DNA from: Lucinisca nassula
Taxonomy: Eukaryota > Mollusca > Bivalvia > Lucinida > Lucinidae
Direction: 5' to 3'
Assembly: GCA_963580285.1 (NCBI GenBank)
Contig: OY757011.1
Span: 115,997,037-116,061,036, forward strand
DNA length: 64,000 nucleotides
Under the pieces are notes generated by a model that had not been told where the DNA came from, made no database searches, and was given only the letters and a program-made list of their open reading frames with translations. The position numbers were made by a program, and so were the translations under genes. Of this stretch, positions 1 to 10,300 are shown piece after piece. Within the stretch, counting starts at the first letter, position 1, and each line of letters begins with the position of its first letter.

Positions 1-164
1 TGTGTAGGATAAAGAACCCTACCGTAATTATATGGTTACTACGTAGGCTTTCATCCTGCAAAACCTGGAGTGTATGCTATGTACACCTGCGAGTAATGGC
101 CAAATGTGACCGATCAAAGTTTCAGTAGAAAGAAAGAAATTTGTTTCATGATCCAGCAAGGAGT

Positions 165-275
165 CCAAAAGTTGCAGAAGGAGTGGCAAACAGTGTAGAC
201 CCTGATCAGACTGCTCCTTCAGGAGCAGCTGTTCTGGTCTGCACTGTTTGCTTAGGCCTGTCTGCCCCAAAACTT
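165..275. repeat. palindromic element with shared hairpin core (M-D-like)
   Basis: Contains GGCAAACAGTGTAGACC, ATCAGACTG, a CTCC-TTCAGGAG loop region and the returning CTGCACTGTTTGC, followed by an AGGCCTGTCTGCCCC arm. A second copy with the same arm is at about 14390-14475. The S1 SINE has inserted in its right end. Confidence 0.6.
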
Positions 276-285
276 AGGATCAATA

Positions 286-445
286 GAAGCCTTCGTGGTG
301 TAGTGGTTACGCTACTCGCCTTGTAAACCAGGGATCGCAGGATCGATCCCGGGCTTCTCCAGACTTTCGGATGAGTCTTTAAACCAAGGTCCAGTCTCCT
401 TATGACCTTAGCTGTTCGAGGGACGTAAAACTCAAACACTCACTA
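286..445 (+). repeat. tRNA-derived SINE, family S1, with 15-bp target-site duplication
   Basis: The tRNA-like head starts GAAGCCTTCG, with an A-box-like TGGTGTAGTGGTTA, a B-box-like GGATCGATCCC and a 3' arm GGGCTTC that pairs with the start. It is followed by a short unrelated body. The flanks AACTTAGGATCAATA at 271-285 and 446-460 are identical 15-mers, so this is a retroposed copy and not a tRNA gene. Confidence 0.88.
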
Positions 446-640
446 AACTTAGGATCAATATGGTAATACAATAATTTCAATTCTCCATCATTATGTACAT
501 TCTGAGCGATTTGATTGGTTGAAACTAAAGTTTTATACTTCGATAAATACCATGAGCAAGAATCTCAGAACTAGTTTGCTAACAGAATGTGACATCAAAG
601 ATCACATTTAAAACCTGCGTGTTAACGTCATTGTATGCAG

Positions 641-648
641 TGACGTCA
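641..648. promoter_or_regulatory. CRE-like palindrome TGACGTCA
   Basis: Perfect 8-bp CREB/ATF consensus about 110 bp before a candidate start codon. The motif occurs by chance, so a role depends on there being transcription from this site. Confidence 0.25.
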
Positions 649-756
649 ACATTGTTTGATTAAAAGTTGTGAAACTATTGAAAACATAAATGTTAGAAGA
701 CAAATAAACAGAATTTTAAGACAACATTTTTTTTTCCGCTGTGGTTTCTTTCAAAG

Positions 757-784
757 ATGGCAGCTTCTTTGGCCATGGCCATTG
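757..784 (+). other. possible first coding exon of an unrecognised plus-strand gene
   Basis: A pyrimidine tract (728-737) is followed by CAAAGATGG, a good Kozak context. The ATG at 757 opens MAASLAMAI and reaches a strong donor GTAAGT at 785. No downstream exon was found, so this may be chance. It would lie antisense to the polycystin-like gene. Confidence 0.22.
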
Positions 785-997
785 GTAAGTTCATTTTTAC
801 GCTTCCGAAAGAATTCCTAAAGTTTACAATTTTGGTGGCATTTTTAACATTTCGATGACAAAGATGGAATTATAAGGAATGAATTATCATTTTTGTGGAT
901 TTTATTGATGTGTGAACTCTGGCAAATCACTCACAAACTTAGCATAAAGCCCTCTGGGTTTCATGTAGTTGGTGAGTGTTTGCCGGAGTTAACACAT

Positions 998-1242
998 CGA
1001 TAACATCACGCTAACAAGTCTGTGAAATCAACACCCCCTTACAACCCACTTTATATAGAGAAAACTGGGGTTTAGTGGGGTATACATCATTTTCCTTATT
1101 TCTGCTCATAGACATAGGTTGTGGGTACTCGTTAGAACCGCCTCAATGAGGCGGTTCTAACGAGCACCCTCAACGTATGTTTTGAACGTTTATGACAAAA
1201 ATGTCAAAAAAAGCATTCTGTCGCATGGGTGTGTTATCGTAA
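998..1242. repeat. M-B2 palindromic MITE
   Basis: The arms CATCGATAACA and GTTATCGTAATG bracket a central hairpin GAACCGCCTC-AATGAGGCGGTTC with flanking GTGGGTACTCGTTA. It carries the family marker of a GGGGT-rich strip ending near TATATAGAGAAAACTGGGG. Confidence 0.78.
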
Positions 1243-1383
1243 TGAAAATCCACAAAAATGAAATTCATTCCTATAATGAAACTTCAATTACTCAAACACA
1301 GCTGGCTCATTTACCATGGCTTATTTAAACACACTATTGAAAGGTTGCAGACACAGCATTTTTGTAAGATTATTCTAACTGGA

Positions 1384-1666
1384 TCCACATCACGTGAACA
1401 CGTCCGTGAAATGAACACCCCCTTACACCCCACTATATATAGAGAAAACTGGGGTTTACGGGGGCAATCATTATTTTTCTTTTTTTTACTCCAAGACATA
1501 GGTTGTGGGTACTCGTAAGAACCGCCTCAATGAGGCGGTTCTAATGAGCACCCACAACCTATGTTAACAGTATAAATAAGAATAGTATCATGGATTTTCA
1601 TTAGAAAAGTAGTCAATTTGGAGATGTGAAAAATTCACTATGTCGCACGGCTGTGTAATCGTAATG
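1384..1666. repeat. M-B2 palindromic MITE
   Basis: Second copy of the same family, 140 bp after the first, with the same hairpin at 1520-1545 and a closing GTGTAATCGTAATG. The two lie in the same orientation. Confidence 0.78.
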
Positions 1667-1991
1667 CACCATATTGGAGACACCAGGCAGGTTTTTGTGT
1701 ACAAATTTATTCATTTTTGACCACTTATCCCATTGTGACAAAAACACTAAAGGGGTCAATATGTGACTGTGATTGCTCTTAAAGGTCGTAAGAATGACAT
1801 AATCAATGTTTAGCCATAATTTTCTGAAGAGTACCCAGAACCTATGTTTGTAGTATAATTATGGTTAAGAAAAAATAGCAACAAAATTTCTTCAGGAAAA
1901 TAACCTTTAATACATATGAAAGAATGCACTATGTCACTCTGATCTGTTACCATAATGCAGTAATTTGTACACTTTTGTACTGACAAAGCTT

Positions 1992-2323
1992 ACCGGCCCC
2001 GATAGCTCAGTTGGTAGAGTGTCCGCTCCGGGGAACGGGAGGTCACGGGTTCGATCCTGGGCCGCGACATACCAAAGTCGTTAAAAATGGTACTAGCTGC
2101 TCCTCGCTTGGCACTCAGATTTACTGGGTAGAGCTAGGACTGGTCGACCCAGTGTCAGGATAATGTGACTGGGTGTGGTATCATGTTATGTGTCTGGGAC
2201 ATGATACTTCAGTGAGGCAGCACTATAAAAGTGAGCATTGAGCTCCCTGTCACAACCAGACACCGTCGTGATATGACTGAAAAATTGATGAAAGCGACGT
2301 TAAACCCGAATTCACACACACAC
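1992..2323 (+). repeat. tRNA-derived SINE, family S2, full length with CA tail
   Basis: The head GGCCCCGATAGCTCAGTTGG (A box) and GGGTTCGATCCTGGGCC (B box) is followed by a conserved body of about 240 bp, then GACGTTAAACCCG and a short CA repeat. The target-site duplication ACTGACAAAGCTT is at 1979-1991 and 2324-2336. Confidence 0.92.
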
Positions 2324-2350
2324 ACTGACAAAGCTTCAACAAAGCTGACA

Positions 2351-2649
2351 ATTTATTTTATTTGAAGTTTAACGTCCCCGTCAACACTGTAAAGGTCATT
2401 TTGGAGACGTGGCTTCCAATTTTGTGGGACTTTTACCCAACATTGAGATGACATGACATCTCAAGCCCTGCCGCCCAATGAAATCAATAGGGCTTATATG
2501 CATGGACGGGCTGAGTCGCACCGCATTGCCTGGGCAGGTTTAGATCCTCTAAGCAGTTTACCAGTACTCGTGTGGGGGTCGGTTTTCAGCTCTGCATGGA
2601 AGCATCATGCAGCCGATCTATTTCTCCAAGCCCCGATGGGCTGGGGCTG
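2351..2649 (-). repeat. SINE family S4 with 12-bp target-site duplication
   Basis: Minus-strand copy. Sense begins at 2649 with CCCCAGCCCATCGGGGCTTG and ends at 2351 with GACGTTAAACTTCAAATAAA. ACAAAGCTGACA is repeated at 2339-2350 and 2650-2661. It inserted 15 bp beyond the S2 copy. Confidence 0.88.
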
Positions 2650-2690
2650 ACAAAGCTGACATTTTGTTTTTAGATGGGTAATACATGTAC

Positions 2691-2938
2691 CTTGACTGGT
2701 TCCACCAACAGAAACGACTGGAACAAGGCAAAGATAAAAGCCACAACCCACTCCAGTGACTCTTCGTAGCCAAATTTGAAGCAGTAGAGAATGACAAGGA
2801 TAACTGAGAATGTGCAGAGAAGGAAACACAGGAGATAACCAATGTAGATACACCATGATGGAAGGGTACATTTCTCCTGTGTGCTGGGAAGAACTGGGAT
2901 ATCCTGCGACTGGATCGTCATTTGACTCTGGTAGCCCG
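2691..2938 (-). CDS. polycystin-1-like exon: TM4-TM5
   Basis: 248 nt, phase 1 to 0, acceptor TATTTTCAG, donor GTACAT. After a polar lead (QSQDIPVLPSTQEKCTL) it reads PSWCIYIGYLLCFLLCTFSV, then FKFGYEESLEWVVAFIFALF and QSFLLVEPVK. 'LP.WC.Y..w.L', 'FG.e....W' and 'FQS..L..PvK' are the conserved TM4-TM5 signature of PKD1-family proteins. No further exon could be recognised below 2691. Confidence 0.94.
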
Positions 2939-4250
2939 CTGAAAATATACAAATACACAGGATCATACCATACACCCCAACCTCTTTATAACACGACTAT
3001 ACAAATACATTGCAAATTTTACCGCCCAAAAATGCAAATTTTAAGACGAAAAATTGTGATATTGTTCTTATTTCTGCTCAAAATAGAGATCGTGGGTACA
3101 CGTTAGAACCGCCTCTTTGAGGCGGTTCTAACGAGTACCCACAATCTATTTTTTAGAGCAGAAATATGAAAATAATGTTTACCCCTGCAAACCCCAGTTT
3201 TACTATATAAAAGTGGGGTTCAAGGGGGTCAAAATTATATAGGCGTGTTTTCGTGATGCTAAGCGGGTCCAAAGTAGTAACCGTGTTAGTTAAACAACTG
3301 TGTTATATCCAAACAAAAATGTAGATAATATAGAACAAGATGTGTTTGTGAAACACTGATGCCCCCGGACAGCGCCAATGTTAATGTTTTTAAAAATTTT
3401 GAAAAAAATAGGTCAAAGGTCAAGGTCAAGGTCACGAAATCAAAAATTATGGTACCACTGGAAAGGTCTTGTGATAAGGTATACACATGTGAAATATGAA
3501 AGCTCTATCTATTACCATTCAAAAGTTATGCCCAATGTTAAAGTTTTTGCAGACGGACAAACAGACAAACGGACAAACAGACGGACAGACCAAAAACTAT
3601 ATGCCGCCGAATCTCTTAGATTCCGGGGGCATAAAAATGACCATTTATGGTCATTTTTCTATATAATCTACACATTTTTAAATGATCATTTTTCTATATT
3701 ATTCGTATCTACACATTTTTGGGATCCATCTTGAAACTGTGTTATAGCCAAACCAGGTTTATATAATGAACTGTGTTATAATGAGGTTGTGGTGTATTTA
3801 CAGTATCTACTAGAATATATCATTTGACGTTGCTTCTGAGAATGTAATAACACCATGTAATAAATCTCATAATCCACTAGTGGATTAAATATGCAAATTA
3901 GTAAACTACACCCCTTAACGTCACATGTATGACGTCCTTAATAACATTGTGTTTACTAATGGCAGAGCTCCAGGGAACGGGAGGTCACGGGTTCGATCCC
4001 GGGCCACGACATACCAAAGTCGTTAAAAATGGTACTAGCTGCTCCTCGCTTGGCACTCAGATTTACAGGGTAGAGCTAGGACTGGTCGAGCCAGTGTCAG
4101 GATAATGTGACTGGGTGTGGTATCATGTAATGTGTCTGGGACATGATAATTCAGTGAGGCAGCACTATAAAAGTGAGCATTGAGCTCCCTGTCACAATAG
4201 ACACCGTCGTGATATGACTGAAAAATTGTTGAAAGCCACGTTAAACCCGA

Positions 4251-4336
<86 letters not shown>

Positions 4337-7300
4337 TGATGGCGGAATATTGACATTTTTGTTAAATAATCGTGAATAAGATGTGTTTAAAATGTCATGA
4401 TAAATAGAATCTTGCATTCGTGCACTGATTACAGTGGTATAGAAAGTTTATGCAGTATTAACAATGTTGAATATTTCAAAGACTTGTTGAATTGAAGAAT
4501 GTTCTTTTGTTATAAATTACTTATCAGGAACGAAAATCAATGAAAATCTGCATACGTTTAAGGCCAGCTGTTATTCCGGCTTCTGAAGAGACATGCCCTC
4601 GACTGTAATAGAAATGTTCTCCACCAATCATACTTCCACTGGCATTTGAGTCTCTCGATTTAAGCCATCTTCCGTTTCTGTTAATATGGAAAGATAAATA
4701 ACATCTTTTTGTAAATCTGTCATTTGAACAAATGAAATATAAGTATTCATAATTCATAATTTTGCGTTATTAAGGGGAACTGGAACACCTGGCACGTTTT
4801 TCTGCCATTTTTCAAAAGGAGACAATTTTCGGGACTTCCTGTTCGCTTTTCTATAAGGCCTGTCCCACTGAAAAAGGGGCCTACCCTTGAAGGAAAGAAT
4901 TTGCTCCTCAGGACAAATTCTTTCCTTTAAGAGTTGACCCCTATTGACATGGGAGACAAAAATAATTTTGCAGGAGTTGCCTCCCCTGAAGGTATTACAA
5001 TTCCCCTCAAGTACCCTGGCAGATTTCCTGATTTTGACGCTTTACAGACATAGGAAGCAAATTTCCCTAACTAAGCAGCCCTTAATAAAAAAGGTTAACT
5101 CATTGTAACTGCATCTTCCTAAATGTAGTCTCTAAAGAAGTGGGGCCAGTTGTTCAAAACTTACCATGCCACTAGTTAACTAATTGTTAAAATTTTGTTC
5201 ACTGAATAATTATGGCAAATATACTACTATTTTTGCTGAAAACATTTTTTTTTTGTTACATGAAAAGCCACTCACTTTTTTCCAGCAAAAATACGAAAAT
5301 TTTAGATATTGTACTTGCTAGAACAGCTTACAATTCGACCACTAACGAGCTCGTTAAGCTAACGATGCTTTGAACAACTGGACCCTGGTCAGAAGGTTCA
5401 GGTGGTACAGGAAGATTTCACTATTAAGACCAGTAAAATTAAGATTTATTCTGCTTTAAGGGGGACGGGAACACCTGACAGATTTTTCTGCAATTTGTCA
5501 AAGAGAGACAACTTTCAGGACTTCCTGTTCGCGTTTCTATAGGCTCAATCCCACCAAAAAAGGGGTCTACTCTTAAAGGAAAGAATTTGCTTCTCAGGAG
5601 CAAATTCTTTCCTTTAAGAGTTGACCCCTATTGACATGGGAGACAAAAATATTTATGCAGGAGTTGCCTCCCCTGAAGGTGTTCGCATTCCCCTTAGTTT
5701 AACCTGTCTTTGTGTTTTCTATATCCAGTGCCCTGGCGGTAAGAGACCACCTTTGGGACTGTTCAAAAGTGGTCTTGAAAATCACTTTTGAACAGTCCAA
5801 ATGGTGGTCTTAATACAGGAATTTTATTGTATTTTCCATTCTCAGGTTTTCCTCATTCATATCAAGCCACTAGTTCATATACATAATATATACAATATTA
5901 ATTTTTTTGTTTCGTTCGTTTGTATGTTTGTATTGGGATTTAATGGCCCAGTCAACCAACACTATTTAGGTCAGTTTACTTACCCACACTTTTCCTAGGC
6001 AGGTTTATATGAAAGCGGTTAACCAGTACAGTGCACATTCTTTCGCCAGAAAACAACAACTGCCCTTCTTGAATCAGCAGAAGGGAGAGAATGGCCGTAA
6101 AAAAGATTTCATGATCAATCTCCACGAAAGAATGTTGCTGACCACGGCAGGTATCGAACCTGTGTCCAGTCAGATGCACATCTGACTGAACTACCGAGGC
6201 CGGGGCAATATTAATTGACCGGCCACAAAGAAATTAAATACCATCACAAAAACAGGCCTATATAAATTTGACCCCCTTAAACCCCACTTTTATACAGTAA
6301 ATTATAAATTATGTTTCTTATTTCTGCTCAAAAACATAGATTGTGGGTACTCGTTAGAACCAACATAGATTCTGGATACTCATTAGAATCGCCTCATCGA
6401 GGCGGTTCTAACAAGTATCCACAATCTATGTTTTGAGCATTAATAAGAAAAATATTGAAATTTTTCATCTGAAAATTCTCATTTTTCGGTGGTAAAATTT
6501 ACAATGTATTTGTATAGGCGTGTTTTCGTAATGCAGTACCAAATATGCACTCACCCATTAATTCTTGGTTCATCTCTGGGGTTAAACTTTTTATCTTGAC
6601 TAGTCTGACTGGTTGTAGAGTTCTTTTTCTTTAACTTCTTTTTGGAGCTGTCAGTTATAGCACTCTCATCATCTGAGTTCAAAATATCCTCTAGACTGCC
6701 CCAGCGCGAGGTCTGATTTGACTGTTTCCTACAAAGAAAAGATGAGACTATATACACCACAACCCCTTTATAACACGGTTAGTTAAAACACGGTTTTGAT
6801 ATAACACACAGCTAGTTAAAACACGGTTTTGATATAACACAAGTTCAAGATGAATCCCAAAAATGTATATACTATATTGAAAAACATTTTGCTATATAAT
6901 CTATTCATTTTTGTTTGGATATAACACAGTTATTTAACTAACACGGTTTCTGCCTTGGACCCTGTTAATAGTGTTATAAAGAGGTTGTGGTGTATTTGAT
7001 AATAAATGAAACTACCATATTTGCCTAAAATATCCAGATACCTCAAAACCTAACTTTATTTGTTCTAAAATTTGGACAGGCACATTTTACTGTCTAATGC
7101 TGTTACTCAAAAAAAAATAGCTGAATGCTTGGCAAACAGTGTAGACCCTGATGAGTGCTGCAGAGAAATATGCAGAGTCTCATTTGGGTTTAAATGGAAT
7201 GGAAACACCTTCAGGGGAGGCAACTCCTGCAAAAGTGTTTTTGTCGCCCATGTCATTAGGGGTCAACTTTTAAATTCTTTCCTTTAAGAGTAGACCCCTT

Positions 7301-10300
7301 TTCGGTGGGACTGAGCCTATAGAAATGCGAACAGGAAGTCGTGAAAGTTGTCTCCCTTTGAAAAATGGCAGAAAAATATGTCAGGTATTCCCATTCCCCT
7401 TAAACTGTTTGCACAAGCCTATCTGTCAAAAAAAATATGGTAACTATGGTAACATATTGGCATTCCTCACTACTGTATTTACCTGGGGCCAGGTGTTCAA
7501 AGTATCTTAAGCTTAACAAGCTCGTTAGTGGTCATATTGTTAAGCGTTCTAGCAAGTACAATATGGAAAATTTTGGTATTTTTGCTGAAAAAGTGTGAGC
7601 AGCTTTTGCATTTGCAAAAGCTGCTCACATTTTTTAGCAAAAATATTAGCATATTTGCCATATTAAATGATCAAAGATTTAACGATATGTTAACACGTCG
7701 TTAATTTTGGACATCTTGGCCCAGGTTTACCAATGCTGAACATTGCTGCACTGCCTATAATAGTTGGAATGAAACTGCCTACCATCCAGTGGACACCTAA
7801 ATCTCTTTATCACATGGTTCATTATAACTGTCTGACTGTCTGATTTGAGGTTTATTGTCCCCATCAGCACTGCATAGGTCATTTTGGAGATGTTGCTTCC
7901 AATTTTGTGGGACTTTTACCCGACATTGAGTTGAAATGACATCTCAAGCCCTGTCGCCCAATGAAACCAATATACATGGACAGTTCGACTTGCACTGCTT
8001 TGCCTGGGCAGGCTTAGATCCTCTAAGCAGTTTACCACTACTCGTTTGGGGTCAGTTTCAGCTATGCATGGAAGCATCAAGTAGCCGATCTATTTCTTCA
8101 AGCCCCAATGGGCGGGGGCCAGGTTCATTACAACATGGTTTTGCATAATGTATAGATTATATAGAAAAATGACCATAAATGGTCATTTTTCTATATAATC
8201 TATACATTTTACACAGCTGTTCTAGTAACATATTTGCTGCTGTGAACCCCAAGAATAGTGTTATAAAAGGGTCGTGGTGTATATCACTTATAGTCTTATC
8301 ATGAACACAGTTTATGCAGTGTGCAGGAAAAAGCTGTGCGCCAAACCTGCAACCATACAGCACATAGCTTGGTGCACATTTTTAAAGTAACATTTTCACT
8401 TAAGGGGAATGGGCGCATCTGGCAGATTTTTCCACCCGGTTTCAAAGGGAGACAACTTTCGGGACTTACTGTTTGCTTTTCTAAAAGCCCTGTCCAATTG
8501 AAAAAGGGGTCTACTCTTAAAGGAAAGAATTTGCTCCTCAGGAGCAAATTCTTTCCTTTAAGAGTTGACCCCTATTGACATGGGAGACACAGGAGTTGCC
8601 TCCCCTGAAGGTGTTCCCATTCCCTTTAAGCCATTCATTTGATGGGACCTAAAGCTGTTGACACCCAGGTCCAATAGAGGTTGCACGGTGCTTCTGCGCA
8701 GAGCTGAAACTGCCTGAACATGAGAACTGGTAAACTGCTGTGAAGGTCTAAGCCAGCCCAGGCAAAGAGGTGTGAGTCAGACTGGACCATCCTGGTTTGG
8801 GTGGTAGTGCTTGAGGTGTCATCCATCTCAGTGTCTGGTAAAAATCCCACAAAATCAGAAGCAAAGTCTACAAAAAAAGACCTCAATAGTTTTGACGGGG
8901 GATTTAAAACCTCAACACAAACAAACAAACCCAAAGCTATTTAACCCATTGTATACTAGTGGACTCTTCCATTGCCTTATGATGGACAAGACCATTTGTC
9001 ATATCAAGGGTGCCAGGCCTATTTTTATTGTTTTAATTGTATTTTTTGACAGAAAATTCTGTTAACAAACAGTACAGGCCCTGTTCAGATAAGGCATCTG
9101 ATTTGGGCCTGCACTGTTTGCAAAGGTACTCCCGTTTAGGGGTTTCCCACAACCAATGGGTTTAACTGATATGGAACGCAAAAAAAGACGTTACCTTGCA
9201 ACTGTTGAGGTTGAAGGTTTTCTACTGGCAGGGTTCTTGACTGATCTTTCCTCTGTTTCTTTTAGATCACTCTCCATTTCATCAAGGTATTTCAGAAGCT
9301 CATCAGAATCTGCTGTACCCGGTACACTGGCCTGTGTTAAATAGATGTTTGCAAAATTTCAGTGAAAGCTTTTTTGGTTGACTGTTTATTAATCGACACA
9401 ACGTTACTGACTAACGAAGCTTCCCGTCAGCTATTGTCCACATGACTATCGCTGACCATGTACAGTCAAACTTCCAATGGCTCGAAGAACACCTTTTGGA
9501 CCATGAAAAGTTGTTCCAGACAGGGGTAGTTTGAGTCACTGAGGGTTTTTCATTCTACTGAGTACACACCGAGAAAAAACCACATCTGAAAATGTCGTCT
9601 GCTAATTTTTTTGCAAACTTTCAAAAAAATATTTTTGCATACAGGAAAACAGTGTGGACCCAAATCAGACTGCTCCTCTAGGGTCTACACTGTTTGCAAA
9701 AAAATACTTTTAAGGTAACAGGCAGATGGCAAAGCAGATGACAATAGTTGTGATTGGCATTTTATGGGTTAATGGATAATTTTTCTTACACACCCTGGTG
9801 GAGGGTATTTGTTAAAAAGCTTCATAGATCCAGGGCTGTCAACATAGTAGTACATCAGTTGAATGAGCTGAACCCCTTGGCAGGGTCATTTTTGGTCCCA
9901 AGGCTATAATTTGATAATCTTGGCAGAGGTCCACTAGATGAAGTTTCATACCAAACATCACAGACCTGGGCCTTGTGGTTCAGATAAGACCATTTTTAAA
10001 GGCTTTCCTCTATTAAGTCAATGGATTATATGTGTGCCCTGTGTCAGGGCCATTTTTGGCCCCAAGGCTATAATTTGAGCAATCTTAGTAAAGGTCCACT
10101 AGATAAAGCTTCATACTAAATATCACAGATCTGGGGCTTCTGGTTTCTTCAAGCTTTTTCCTGTAACAGTCTTTGTAAAACATTTGGGCTCCAGGGCTGG
10201 GCCATTTCTGGAAGCAAGTCTATAATTTGAACAATCTTGGTAGAGGTGCACTAGAAAAAACTTCACAACAAATATCAAAGGCCTGGGTCTTCTGGTTTCA

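Larger units (their letters stand above)
461..997. other. non-repetitive intronic or intergenic stretch
   Basis: No SINE, MITE or array sequence recognised. It holds a perfect TGACGTCA at 641-648 and a possible plus-strand first exon at 757-784, described separately. No polycystin exon was seen on the minus strand. Confidence 0.4.
2967..3795. repeat. family H element, interrupted
   Basis: The end ACACCCCAACCTCTTTATAA at 2971-2990 and the inverted end TTATAATGAGGTTGTGGTGT at 3777-3796 are termini of family H. M-B (2988-3258) and another element (3333-3640) sit inside. Other copies are at 6750-6997, 7795-8283 and 18700-18977. Confidence 0.6.

Noticed and set aside
1992..2065. Possible tRNA gene (A and B boxes)
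   Set aside because: It is followed by the conserved S2 body and CA tail and flanked by a target-site duplication; it is a SINE head. The same applies to 286-360, 16383-16455 and 50358-50430.
2605..2958. 117-residue frame overlapping the TM4-TM5 exon
   Set aside because: It is a different frame on the same strand; the 2938-2691 frame has the PKD1 signature and consistent splice phase.
4035..4334. Open frame rich in Cys-Val
   Set aside because: Produced by the CA microsatellite and SINE tail; no coding signal.
4524..4555. Extension of the 4677 exon to the TGA at 4524 as a short last exon
   Set aside because: This would end the protein before TM4, although the downstream TM4-TM5 exon is intact and the GTATGC donor gives the matching phase.
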